Both the position numbers and the translations under genes were made by a program. A model generated the notes under the pieces. That model did no database searches and was not told where the DNA came from. It saw only the letters and a list, made by a program, of their open reading frames with translations. 64,000 bases of DNA from Antitrichia curtipendula (Eukaryota; Streptophyta; Bryopsida; Hypnales; Leucodontaceae): assembly GCA_951230915.1 (NCBI GenBank), contig OX579633.1, forward strand, positions 6,112,145 through 6,176,144, in the 5' to 3' direction. Positions 48,854-61,308 of this stretch are shown here, one piece after another (positions within the stretch are counted from its first letter, which is position 1; the number at the start of each line of letters is the position of its first letter).

Positions 48854-50160
48854 TCCTCTTTTCACATGTCAAATCTAAAAAGTTGGTCACCAAAAATTAT
48901 GAGGATAAATGCCTAATATGCATAACCTCAATTAATATATGGCTTCTCAAAATTTATTCTATAATTTTTTTAAATGAATTTCTAATGTGATTTTGTCCCC
49001 AAGATGGCAAGATCTAATGTATTTGAGGCTTATTTTTAAGGGACCTCAACACTATAGAAAGTCAAGATTGTAATATACACCCTTGTACAAATCTTGAACA
49101 AAAAAATTATAATCAATCATTTTCAAAATTGGATTTTTGATGCTAAAATTAGACTTCAAAAAGAATTTTTTAAAACATAAATTACTAAAAATAGAAACTT
49201 GATCAAGTTTAGGACTAACTTCAAAGTGTTGTCAACACCAAAATTTTGTGCCTCAGGCATTTAAGAGTTAAAGTTGAAGAGGAAATAGACATTGAGGACA
49301 AATGCACCTTGTAATTTATTTATTTATTTTTGAACAAATGGACAAGGTGCCTTGGAACTTCAAGTTTATCAATGCACCTTAGGGCTTCCTAGTTTTTTGT
49401 TGTCATTTCATTCTTCACCAGATTGCCAGACTGGTTTTGTACTTCTACTTTAGTCTACAAATAAGTGAGGTTGTACAAATTCATTTATGAGATCCTTAAA
49501 TTCAATCTTAACTCCTAAATGTCATAGGCCGAATACCAAAAGTGAAAAGCTTTTTCTGCATTTGATAATAAAAAATGGAATAATTTGAAATTGCCTCGTT
49601 TATTGAGGACTTTATGGTTTAATTTTGGAGCTAACCAATGAACGGGGAGTACCGCCATTTAGTTACGACCTAGCCAGTAGAATTTGAGAATTTCCGAATG
49701 AAATAGAGAAGTCTAGGCCAAGGATCCAAATAAAAAAAAAAATTTAGGATTGGACCGGTTAGAAAAATTATGTTTAGACATTTAGCCATCCACCCTCAGA
49801 GTATGTAGGAAAATTACCTATTAAAAATATATTTTGAAGATGGGCAGTTGACCAATTTTATACTTTCTAATTTTTTTTTTAATACTATAGTATTTATTTA
49901 TTATTTATATATATATACATTTTTTTTTTTTTTTTAAATTTTAGATTTTTTTTTCTATAGGTTTTTATTATTTTTTTTTAATTTTTAGATTTTTTTTTGA
50001 ACCCATATAAGGGGGTTTGTTGTGTTACAGAATACATAGTGTTAGTGTGTTACTATATAGAAGGAATAAGTGAATTATTAGGAACTCACTGTCTTTTTTA
50101 GTTTTAATTATTGTTTGAAATTGGAGAAGTTTCATAAGGTGATCACGTCTTTGCGCGGAT
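48854..50160. other. AT-rich intergenic DNA with long T tracts
   Basis: No gene is seen. The stretch 49860-50000 is dominated by poly-T and TA tracts. Confidence 0.5.
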
Positions 50161-50440
50161 TGCGCCTTTGCAATTTTAGAGTTTCAATTTGCAATTTTGA
50201 GAATTAGGGTCGAATTTCTGGTGAGTTCATGAGCGATTTCCAGTGCAAGGTCGTGTGATTTCTGGCAATTTTCAATGCGAGGTCAAGTGCGATTTGCAGC
50301 GCCAATTTATGTGTGAGACTGCGAGTTTGTATGCAATTTTTGGCGGGTTGTAGACTTGCAGTGGGAGTTAGTGTGCGATTTCGTGTGTAAATCTGCAATT
50401 TCACTACAAGATTAAGGTTTGGTTCGCAAATTTGTAGTTT
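50160..50440 (+). repeat. array of TGCAATTT/GCGATTT words upstream of the hAT pseudogene
   Basis: The words TGCAATTTT, GCGATTTC and close variants recur about ten times over 280 bases just upstream of the transposase pseudogene. Such clustered short words resemble the subterminal binding-site arrays of hAT elements. The link is inferred from position. Confidence 0.4.
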
Positions 50441-50670
50441 GCACCCTTTTTTTGGTCCCTTCCTCATTTAAGTTTCCTGAATGATGGCAACAAGATCAAT
50501 GTACAACTGTAGGGTTTCAATTGAAGGTTGTGCATGCGGTTTAGAAAATTATGGTGTTGTGCAACTGAGGAAGTGAGGATTATTAATGCTGTTGAGGATT
50601 TGCAATTGTTGTCTTTAGGGTGCGAGACTGTGAGCATTTTCTTGTAACCTGGTTTATTCTTGCTGGCTAG

Positions 50671-52811
50671 ATGTCTAAACAGCAAAGGTCCTTAAGGGAC
50701 CATTATTTTGCTAAACCAAGTGTTGATGTTTTTGAAGTCGTATCGTCAGCGTCCGAGAACTCTTCTCAAGAAATAGTTGATTCAAGGATCAACCACACTC
50801 CTTCTTTAGAGGCAGAGATTGCTCAAGGGCAGTGGAAGGAACAATGGGGCATTCAATTTGTTTGTTTGCATTTTTGTCCGAATGTTGGAAGGATTTTTTG
50901 CAAAGTATGCAGGGATAAAGGTAGGCGATCGTCGTATGCCAAAGATAGTGCCAGGAACTTGAAGATGAGCTCTTTCCATAACCATGCTCGATCAAGAGAG
51001 CACAGATGGCTGGCTTGGGCGTCGCAAAGTGGTGAGAAGGTAATGGAAAAAGCAATTTTGCAAGGGCAGAGGGTGTACGACAAGGCTGTGGCTTCACTCT
51101 TTCGGGTTGCTTATTTTTTGGGGAAGCAATCTTTACCCTACTCAAAATTCCTTGCCTTGTGCAAATTGTTGGTTTTTGTGAAAGCTCCGATGACCATGTC
51201 TATGTATCAAGACAAAAAATCTTCTGCTGACCTCATGATGTGCATTTCAGTTATGATTCAGAAGCAAGTCATCACCCGTGTGCGGAATTTAGCGTTCTAT
51301 AGCATCATGATTGATGAATCAACCGATGTTAGCGTCACAGGATACCTTGTTGTGTTTGCCAACATCGTAGAGGAAGGTCTACTGATCACTTTGTTTCTTG
51401 GCATGTTGCAGATCAAAGGGAGGAAGAAGGATTCCATTGTTGTTTACAAAACCTTAATTTCAAGCATTTGGAAGTGGGGGCTTGACCTGCGCAAATTTGT
51501 GGCAATTGGGAGCAACGGTGCCAGCACCATGGTGGGCAGTTTGACGGGAGTGGCGTCCCAAATCAAGAAACAGGTAAATCCTTATCTTCTAGAAGTCCAT
51601 TGCGTTGCTCATCGGACGAATTTGGCGGCCTTGGGTGCAGCGAAGTCTCCAGATTGTAAGGTAATTTCTTCCCAAGTTGACTCTCTCCTAAATTCAATTG
51701 CTGGCTTTTTCAACAAGTCTAGCAAGAGCAAACATGCACTTACTAGACTTCAAGACGAGTTCTTTGATGTAAAAAAAACAATGAAGCGTTACCACAAAAT
51801 TTGGTGACTCAGTTAGTGGCAAGCCATCACAACCTTGTGCAAGTCCTTGGAATCTATCCTCGAATTCTTCCGTGGTCTAAAGGACAAAGATGCAGGTATA
51901 GCCTCTTCGATCTTGCAGAAGTTAGGGCAGTTCAAGTTCATTTATATATTGTATTTTCTTGCTGATATCTTGCATTGCTTAGCTATATTGTCAAAAGTGT
52001 TTCAGTGCAAATTTGTGGATGTGACCACTGTAGGTAGCATTGTGCTTTCCGAAATAGCCCAGATTCATATGTTGTTTATTGTAGAAAATACAGATCTGAA
52101 TGCAGAAACATTTAACGAAGATTCCAGCTACCATGTGTTTCCTAAGTATGGCTCTTTGGGGGGTTTGCTCCGGAAGCTTCCATCTAAGCTTAGAGGGAAC
52201 ATGTATCATGGTTGCAAAATTCAGTGTTTTAGGCTAGGAACAGACCTAAAAGAAGCTTTGCAGTTCCAATGTTCATTTGTTGAGGCCGTTTGTGCTGGTT
52301 TGGAGGCTAGATTTTGGGACAATGATCGGATTTCTTGCTTTAAAATACTAAATCCTTCTAATATGCCGTCTAAGCAAGTTGGACTGCAGAATTGGGGTGT
52401 TACCGAGTTGGACAATTTGCTTGAGCTCTATGGAACTGATCGGTCTCATTTAGGTTTTTCCTTCCCTTCCCTTTTCTAGATGTGCAGGCTTGTAAGCTGG
52501 AGTTTCTGTCGTTTAAATTACAGTGTACAATTGAATGGGGTGACAAAACCTTCTGAGATTTGTGGGGTATGATTACTTGGAATCATGCCCTACAAATACG
52601 GTACCCAAATTTCTTTATTCTTGCTGAAATTGCTAGAGTGCAGTGTATTTCCACTGCTACTTGTGAGAGATCTTTTAGCATTCATAATTTGATTAAAACT
52701 CGTGTGAAGAATAAATTGGGAAGCAAAAATCTGGATGCTTTGCTTGGAGTTGCTTTAGAGGGACCGGAAGAAGAGTATGATGCTATTTTGATGGATGCCA
52801 TACCCATGTAG
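50671..52811 (+). pseudogene. hAT-superfamily transposase, DUF4371-like, broken
   Basis: The product would be a cut-and-paste DNA transposase. The first frame (50671-51807, 378 codons) has a TTF/BED-like zinc-finger region (FCKVC at about 76-80, then His residues around 103-111), the first catalytic Asp in MIDESTDVS (215) and CVAHRTNLA (311-319). The block that normally reads DGAS is NGAST here (Asn282), so a catalytic Asp appears lost. The frame breaks at TGA 51805 and TAG 51814, continues in the same frame to TAG 52477, shifts by one base, and meets TGA at 52554. The C-terminal hAT dimerisation region then follows (CISTATCERSFSIHNLIKTR, KNKLGSKNLDALL) to 52811. Three internal stops, one frameshift and the Asn make it inactive. 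No terminal repeats could be assigned. Confidence 0.9.
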
Positions 52812-53176
52812 AAGCATGAAACTAAATACAAGTTTCTTTATGCTAACCAGACTACCTATTTGTCTAGTTCAGACACAGCTGCAGGTCCTAGTGCTAGCAC
52901 TTCAACTTCTGTATTTGGCCCTTCATTGTCTTGACAGGTTGTGCTTGCTTGTATCCTACTAAACCCATTTTTTTTTTATCATGTTTTGATATTCATCATG
53001 ATAGCTTGGATCTTATTCTATTCATTCTTTTACCACATGTTTTGATTCTTATGAGTGGTGGATTGTATGTTGACTATGTTCTTCTCCACATTTTTTTGTG
53101 ACCCAGCCCATGCAATGTATATGGAATATGTAAGTTACAATTATAGGAAATCTACATGAAGGATGCTTTGTCGTTA

Positions 53177-53628
53177 GGAATAGTCAAACTTCCTCTGAGA
53201 AGCAAACAATTCTCAGAGATTGGACACTTGTCATTCTCTAAATGTTTTTTTGTGGTTTCAGGATTAGTCTCAATCTCCAAGTTTTGGGAAGTCATGTTCT
53301 TCTGCTCTAGAGGTGAAGGAACGGGTTGGAGAATGGTTTTCTCCAATAAACTCTTACTCCTCCATTGTTCACTTTCACCACAACGCAATGCTTTGTTGCT
53401 CACTTTCACCAGACCTCAATGTGAGTTCTATGCTGCTTGCGCCACCTACATTCCGCGTCGCTTGCTATAGTGAATTCCATTCTTTGAAAAGAATTTTGAT
53501 GTTGTTCACTTTCTTCGGGGGGATTGCAGCGCCTTCTTGCTCAAGGGCTTCCCATTGGCTCTTTTTTTTTCTTACCATGCTCGTATTCTTTGAGAAAATT
53601 TGTTTCTCAGAGGGATTGTGACTACCTC
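53177..53628. mobile_element. TA-flanked MITE with GGAATAGTC ends
   Basis: This 452-bp element has inverted ends GGAATAGTCAAACTTCCTC and, on the minus strand, GAGGTAGTCACAATCCCTC. Both continue into CTGAGAA...AAACAA...TTCTCA. TA flanks both sides (53175-53176 and 53629-53630). Each end also contains a small internal TCTGAGAA/TTCTCAGA palindrome. It lies between the two transposase pseudogenes. Confidence 0.82.
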
Positions 53629-53630
53629 TA

Positions 53631-54965
53631 TTATTAATGTATATGTGAAGAAAAATCTACCTAAAGGCTTTCACTTTTGTTTACCGACTCTGTTTGCAAC
53701 AAAGTTTGTTGGCTTTGTTAAAAACATAACTTCATGTTTCCCATCCCAAGATAACTCACAACTTTTTTTTTTCTCCTTCTCCTTCAAAGAGTGCAATTTT
53801 CTACTCCACATGATTTTGGCAATTGAATGTAATGGATAAAAGAGCCGACCCATTTTTGACTCACTTAAGCAATTTCAAACATCTGTAGGGCGGATTTTAT
53901 AGAAGGAGGAATTTTTCAACATGCAACAATAGAGTGTAGATGTTCCTTGAAATTTGCAAATTTTTTTGCTTGTCAACAGAACTACTACAAATTTATGAAA
54001 TGAAGATTCTGTCTTTCCGCTAATAGGAATATAGGGTTTGCTATTCTTGACCATGAAATCAATACAAAATGGGAAATGCTTCATTGTTGTGACGAACAAC
54101 TGGAGCATAGAAAATTGCTAAGAATGAACACTTGATATTGTGGTACGCGAGGATCATAAGGTGCAACTTTAATTTACAAAAGCAGATTTATAAATAAAAA
54201 ATAGTAGTATTGTCAAGTTTTTACAGAAACCACTCCTTCAAACTTGAATGCACAAGCTTCCCTTTCTTCCCTCAACAACTATGTTTAGTATGTTATTGTT
54301 TGTCTTGAATATGTTCTTGCAAAGGCCATGCAATGCATAGAGGATATGTAAGTGGAAATTGTTGAAATTTTGGTACGTTAGGAATCATTGGCGCCTGTTG
54401 TGATTACAGCATGGAATGCATAGGGATAAGAAAAGTTTAAAAGGAATTTGCTAAAAACACCTGCTTGCCCTCTATGACCTTTGAATTGTGTACTGAGGGA
54501 GGTGAGCTAGTAGGTGGATAAGGAGTTTGGAAGCAAAATTGGGCTTGATGTAAAGTGCTTGTCATGACCCTCTCCACCCTTGGTTGCACTAGCCTTGTAG
54601 CTCGTTGAGCACACACCTTAGTCCTAGCTTATGTTGCATCTTTATTGCTACTAGGCATTACGGGCCTGCTTAGCTTTTTTGCATGCTTTTTTTTTTCCCT
54701 TTCGTGCTTTCTCTTCTACAACTTGGTGTTGGTGAATCTCCCTCTATTGATGTCTCTCCTCGCACTCCGCCTGTTTATTTTGTTGTGCCATTTGCCTTGA
54801 AATTCAATGCATTTCCTTCTCTCTTGCTCGTTGTTTGTTCAGCTCTTGCATTTGTTGTACACTAGCAATGTATACATCCAATGTGATGAGAATGGATTTA
54901 GAAAAATCAACCACAGGATCAATAGTGCATTTTCTTGCTTTTGGCTTCTCATTGGCTGTCAACAA
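53631..54965. other. intergenic DNA between transposase pseudogenes
   Basis: No gene is recognised. The composition is more balanced than in the deserts, and the stretch may belong to the decayed elements on either side. Confidence 0.4.
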
Positions 54966-56794
54966 CTATAGGAAACGCGTCACAAAATTAGGGTTTTTGT
55001 GAGCATCATCATATTCAACATTGTCCGTTAGCCCTGCCGTTACTGTCCTTGCATCCACAAAGTAGTTAGTTGTCAAGGCATTTGGGAGTTGCTTTAGGTT
55101 GCCTTTGATGTCGTCATCATGCAAAGAAGGTACGTTTTTTGCTTTCGATATTGTCCCCTGTATCACTGTATGTTGTCGTCTTCTTGATTGGTTGCATTCT
55201 TTGGTAGCATTAGATGTTTTGGGGGGGGTCTGGAGGGCCATTTTAGGCCCATTTCCCTTGTTGTTTCCATTCCAGTGAAAGAACAACTCTTTGTCAGAAT
55301 TTTTTTTTTCTAAATTTTTTTTCGTGACATGGCCGAAGTTCGGCCACATCAGACTGCAGTAGTGGCGCTACACCCTTGTTCCCGCAGCCATGATAACTCA
55401 GAGCCCTCTAGACCCCCAAAATCTCCCCTAATGTTTAACAAAGTCATGTACAATTGGTCTATGTTGTTCGCCAGACTTGTATGTTTCATTATGATCTAGT
55501 TACTTATCAACTGTAGTTCTGTCAAGTGTGTAAATCCTTGTACACTTGAAGCCCTTTGTGACATTATTCACTATGAGAGCATGGTTCAAACTTTGGAACA
55601 TTCATTGAGTAAGGCTCTATTTCTGTGCAGGCCGTCTTGAAAGGTCCAAGTATGCAAATGTCCAAAGGTTGCAAAGCATGTGATGTGTGTGACGGTAAGG
55701 TCACAATGTCTAGTCTTGCTTCTTTTGTTATTATAGCCACTTCCAAAGTTACGTGACCTATGTGTTCGTCTACAAGACTACAACGAGCACATGCCGTTGT
55801 GTAGGAGAAATGCCACCGAGCTCTTGACATTGCAAATGCATAGTTTAATCTATGCATTGAATAACTTGCTAGTCATCCATGCATTAGGCTACATGGCCAT
55901 GCCAGCGTCTCGCTCACAGTGTTGTACATAATTCTGGTAGAGACACTTTCTTTTGAACATGTAAAAGGATGGAATTGTTGACCCTACTATGTTGATGCAA
56001 ACTAAGACAAACAACCACATCCTCTAATCAAGGACAATGTAACGTATGTAACAAGTTCCTCTATGGCCGATGACAATAGCTCCACCATTTCTTCTAGCAT
56101 GCACACTACTTTCATCACAATTCTACACCCGATGTGGAAGATACGCATGCAAGGTATATAAGTGACTTAAATTTGCATGGAAGCTTTGGACATTCTCCAT
56201 ACATAAAGCCTTGGCCCAAAAAGATGACAACACCTTTGTTGTCCTCAATGTAAACTCTGGGTGACGGTGTTTGAACTACCACAACCATCTATCACCTAGG
56301 ATTCTATTTTTGAAGGGTGTGACACAATTCTTTGTCATCTTGTAAACTTTCATTTTCAAACTCAGAAGATTGAGATCCAAGCCCTTGTCGCATATGCCAA
56401 GCAAGTACTCCACCAATTGACATTCTTCTTCATCTGTTAGAACACCATGAATTCCTTGCTTTCTAGATTTCTACATATTATAACACCAATCTCCTAAGGT
56501 GGAGTATGGAATTTCATTGTTGGAAGCGACCTATCTCATACTTGCACCACGTTGATGCTCTACCAATATAGCTGTCCTTTGGTCATTAGTCCAACGAGAA
56601 TATTTCTTTGGCTCTATACACTACCTCTAGCATTGTCGTCTTTGCCGCTCTTGAAGTTGCTTGTTTTTTACTTTCTCTAGCGAATTGTCTTGTGTTACAA
56701 GGGTCGCTACTATATTTGCGATGTTGCTTTCGTCAACAGTGGGGTTGTTGTAGAAGAACACATTGTTTTCCTTGTACACCTTCTTTTTGTCCAT
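54966..56794 (-). pseudogene. pogo/Tigger-like DDE transposase with CENP-B-type DNA-binding domain, broken
   Basis: The minus strand from ATG 56794 runs as one frame to about 56050. It contains a CENP-B-like helix-turn-helix (YSRWTNDQRTAILVEHQRG; then VASNNEIPYSTLGDW), a second helix region (GVLTDEEECQLVEYLLG; FKHRHPEFTLRTTK) and the start of the DDE domain, NCDESSVHARRNGG, with the first catalytic Asp. In-frame stops replace coding triplets at 56531, 56471, 56276 and 56123 (plus two near the N-terminal part). After frameshifts the catalytic core resumes at 55857-55564 with DEHIGHVTLEV (second Asp) and RLDIVTLPSHTSHALQPLD (third Asp region). A possible tail follows at 55349-54966. It is clearly inactive and older than the hAT copy. 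Confidence 0.87.
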
Positions 56795-59035
56795 TGCCGA
56801 TGAATTTCTCCATCACTGGTGTAGGCGTAGGGTCCACCCAACAACGACTTTAGTGTTGCTATTCTATCCACTCCCTAATATTACCTATCCATCTCTGTCG
56901 GTACCCCTTGTACAATAAAGACTACTTCTACTGCCGTGAGCTACCCACTGTAGTATTGGAATGGCTTCTACAGTATTACCATTCCACCCAATTGTATAGT
57001 GAGGGTCACTTGTTGTATTGTCTGAGCTCCCTTTGTGAAGTGCTATCTCTTCTTTGGTACTATTGCAACTTGTTTTATGCTGTTGTGTATCACTTGGTAG
57101 GAAATTTTGGAATGTACATATGGTCATCGGTGCTGGGATAGCAAAGCGTTGCGCTACAAGCAAGTCAATTATAGACACATCATATTAGATAAGAAGTACT
57201 TAAAAGATATGCAAGTGCATTCATGTTTGATGTAAAGATTATTGGCCACATTCTTCTATGTATGCCTTAGGTACATCCTATGGAGATTCTTGACCTCAAT
57301 AGTAGTGTTCAGTGATTTCTGGAAGAACATATACTTCATCCTTCCATGTATATTAATATACTTAGGTCTTCTTTGGCAAATGAGAGTTCTGAAGATTCAA
57401 ACAATTTGTTCGTTGAAGGAGATGAAAAGACTTGTATATGTCATTTTTCTTTTTAGAGGAGTGATGAACCCATAAATGGCAACTCTCAACACAGAAGAAT
57501 AGTGTTTGGAAGCTAATATTGGATTATATGAATTTTCATGAAGTTATTATGTAAAATCTAGGATATGATCTATTCTTCCTATTGGTATATCTAGTGATAA
57601 AGCTTTCTAAATGATTCATGCTAATTTTTGAAGTCCAACAAAAATGACTGTATGGGCATTGAGGGGTTTAAAGAAATTTAGGGTTTGATGTCAAATGGGA
57701 GTTATAATCATTTAGATGAATAAAATCATTCGGAAGATAGTTTTGAAGGAGTTCAAGGTGATAATTACTTTATTAGTGCGTAGATTTTTTTGGTTGTTTT
57801 TTTGTGTATCTTATCTAGATGTGTTAGTTTGCATTTGCTGGGATATAACACATTTTATTAGTAAGATCGCTTTCCAAGTCTGTAAAAGCAAGCCACTGTA
57901 CATCTCATCAAAAGATATGTTGCTTTTCTCTTCTCAGAGCGACTATTCTATTCTTCCAATTTAAAAAAAAATTGTTGTTATGTTGCATGCTGTTGAGAGA
58001 GTCAAAGTACTGCGTTTTTAAGAAAATTTTGTCATTACTCAACAATCCCTATTTTCAGTCATTTTGCTTTTGTGTACTCCCAATTTTTCCTTCATCAAAT
58101 TATCATTGCAATTAGTAGCTATTGAGATAAATTCATTATGATAATTTAGGTTCAGGTTACAAGTCATGAAAATGAAAATGGTTCATTTTGATTTGAACAT
58201 CACTAGTGTTTTTCAAAATGACTTGATGAGTTCATGAAAGTCCTACTAAAACTAGAATTGCAAGTTAAATTGAAATGTTGCATTATATATGTGCATTGTT
58301 GTTTGAATCCAACGTTGAATCATTACATTTGCAAATTCCTAAGATTAATCCAACTAAATGAACAGTTATCAAAGTCTAGATGTTCTGATATTCATTTGTT
58401 GGAATATAGCACACTTTAAGAATAAGATCATTGTACAGGTTTATAATAATGTTCATCATGGCCATGGTTATATGGTCATCCAATTTTCAGTTACTTACGT
58501 TGACCATTTTACTTTTGCAGTGATTGTCATGCTACTACAAAGGGTTCTGTGGCTTGAAATTTGTTCATTTTATAAATTATGTGTGTAGAGAAGTATTTGA
58601 GATTGTGGAGAAAAGGAAGGAATTAGGACAAGTATGTTCACCAATTCCGTAAGGATTCATGACAAACCAACAGACTACTATGAAGGCGCTCTGATCCCTT
58701 GTGATACGAAGTTGACGGAGAGTTTCTTGACCACTTTCTGTATATCTTCTTGAAACTAGGAGTTTTGGATGGAGAACTAATATGTTCGTGAGGGCATGTC
58801 ATTCCTGTCAAAGTGAGCAGCAACCAATCAATGAATCAAATTGTTTGTATTTGGGGTTCTAGAGTAGAGGAGAAACCAATTCCCTCTATGCTTTGTGTCA
58901 ATTTCTCTATGTAGGCAAGAAAAGGAGAATCAATACATGCATGAAAATTCATCATCAATATATAGAATTTCTCCCATGAGACCTACATCTCCAAATAGTA
59001 TGGTCTTTAAAACACTATATAGGAGATCTACGTTT
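56795..59035. other. intergenic DNA, no gene seen
   Basis: There are frames up to 97 codons but no recognisable domain. The minus-strand frame 58638-58823 is basic and serine-rich and could be a gene fragment, but nothing confirms this. Confidence 0.45.
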
Positions 59036-59239
59036 CACTATAAGAACCCTACGTTTTAGGTGACAAGCCCTAATTTTTTTAAACGGATTTTAAGTGATGT
59101 CCAATGTAACAAACCCACGTTTTTATGTCAACAAAAATGTCCAATGTAACATCAATGTTGATATAAAAACATGGATTTGTTGCATTTGTCATCACCTAAA
59201 ACTAGGGCTTGTCATCTAAAATGTGGGGTTCTTATAGTG
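59036..59239. mobile_element. CACTA-type foldback MITE, older copy
   Basis: The ends are CACTATAAGAACCCTACG and, on the minus strand, CACTATAAGAACCCCACA, continuing as near-complementary arms (TTTTAGGTGACAAGCCCTA against TAGGGCTTGTCATCTAAAA) over 204 bp. The CACTATAAGA terminus is En/Spm-like. No 3-bp target duplication remains. Confidence 0.75.
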
Positions 59240-61052
59240 CATACAATAATCGGTATTTACAAGTGTCTCCAATAATTATACATGGAATCATAGGCATCAC
59301 TTGAAGATGATTGTCATCTACAATAATTCAAGAAACATTTCAGGAAACTTCATTATCCATAAGTAGCAGTCCGTCTCACTAGCTTTTTTTGTGCAAACCA
59401 TTCATTTAGCAGCTCATTCCAAGAAGAAACGGCCATAGTGAAGTGACATGTCAACAAACAATCTAAAGACTTTTTTTTGAGATACTTTACCATGCCTTTA
59501 TTGTCAATCATACAATTAATTTCTACTACGGCATATCCTTCTCTGTTGTCAAAACTATTCTCATATGAATTGAAGTTGGAGTCCTCAGGAAATTGTCTAC
59601 ACTGACAACGTATTGGAAGTCACTGAGACAATGAACTCTAACCATGGCTTAGACTATCTCCTAAGAGTTTAGTGCACTTAGTTTTCAATCATAGACTTTA
59701 AAAAAAACCATTTATCGAAACCTCTAATACCAACCGCAACCACATCAAAAAATAATCACCAAACAAAGAGAATTTAGGCACCTAGAATGGGCAACTCCAC
59801 TACAACATTCATTTTTTACACAACAGCTTTAGCCATTAAAAAAAAAGTGGCATTCAATTCTATTCATTGCTAGCTACCACCTTACAAAACAACAATACCA
59901 TTCCAAATCAATAACTGTCAGAATTGATCATTTATTTCTTTGAAATTGCATGGAATTATACCAACCTATGTTGCTAAAATGAAGGGTGATCCAGAATGGG
60001 TCATTTGAAGACTTGATTGTTTGAAACCTTGAACCCAGGTCTTCGGGAAGTGCAACTATTGTTTGTAAAAAGTAGATGTCACTTATGGATGATGCTATTT
60101 CCTAGACCACTTAATTTACATGCACTTGGCAGGATACTAAACATGTTGCATGAGGTGGACCATGCAGGAGGGGAATGCTGAATAGTTGTAAAAAAAAATT
60201 CCTATTTTGTGTTGTGTTACTTCTACGTTCTATACCTCTCCAAGCTAATTTGAGGTCTCTAATTGCAAATATGAATTCAAAATTTGTAAGTTTTATCACG
60301 TATGAAAAAAAAAATTCTTGCATTTTTTTGCTAGGACAAAATTCATGCGTTTTTACTCTACATGTGGTTTGAAGTACAACAGCCTTCACAAGCGCATGGC
60401 AAGACGCTAAAAAACATCTTATGAAGTGAGCGGCAAGTTTACTTTACACATGGAGCACTTTCAAAGAAGGTAGAGTGATGGAGGAGCACACAAAGGCACT
60501 TCTTACATTGATGTAAGGTAGACTAGCCTATTATCACCTTAATTAGCAATTTAAATATCTTGGGCCAACTCCAAGACATGCACATATTTTTTAGAGGTGT
60601 GTGCTAGTTTCACACCTTACCTATGCTTATTCTTCATAACCTAGTTAGCTTTACAATTACCTATTCTAGATTGTTTAAGATTTTTCATGAACTCAATTTA
60701 ATTAGGAAATAATTTTGCATGTCTTTTTCCATATTGTAGATGTGCTTAGTAGGAGAGTTGATTTATGGAGGTTGGTAATTGGTAAGCCTCTTACCTCTAG
60801 AGGACTAAAAGGACATTTATGATGTAAATACAATAATTGATAATGTGTACCGTGCATAACCTTGTTTAAGTTTGTCTCAGTTTATAGGATGTAGGATATA
60901 TGATTATTTTTCCTAAAAACTTTTGTTCTTTACCAACTTGATTAATAGATAAACATTGAATATAAAATGTGGACATTCTAGCTGGAAATTAAAAAAGACA
61001 TTAGAAGATAGTAGTAAAAAGTGATTGAAATGTTATCAACTTCATTGACAAT
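59240..61052. other. AT-rich intergenic DNA, no gene seen
   Basis: Nothing assignable was found on either strand. Confidence 0.45.
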
Positions 61053-61308
61053 CATTAGAAAAAATCTGAATCCTATGGAGGGCCGCTAACTTTTCATTTT
61101 TGGTCCCCCCATAGTGCAAATACAGAAAAATAAAAAATAATTTTTTTTAAATTAAAAAAAAATCCAATCTGACATGGCGCTGATGTGGCACTACTAGTGC
61201 CACATTAGTTGTTAATCAAATAAATAATTTTTTTTCAATTTCCTCTATAATTGCATCGCTGCCACTGAAAACTTGTGGATCTCTTGAGGCCTGAAATTTT
61301 TTATAATG
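61053..61308 (+). mobile_element. CATTAG-ended element, copy 2
   Basis: The unit begins CATTAGAAAAAATCTGAATCC and ends GCCTGAAATTTTTTATAATG. It aligns along its length with 4811-5079 on the same strand, sharing 'catttttgg', 'catagtgcaaata', 'actagtgccac' and 'tgaggcctgaaatttt'. Confidence 0.75.
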
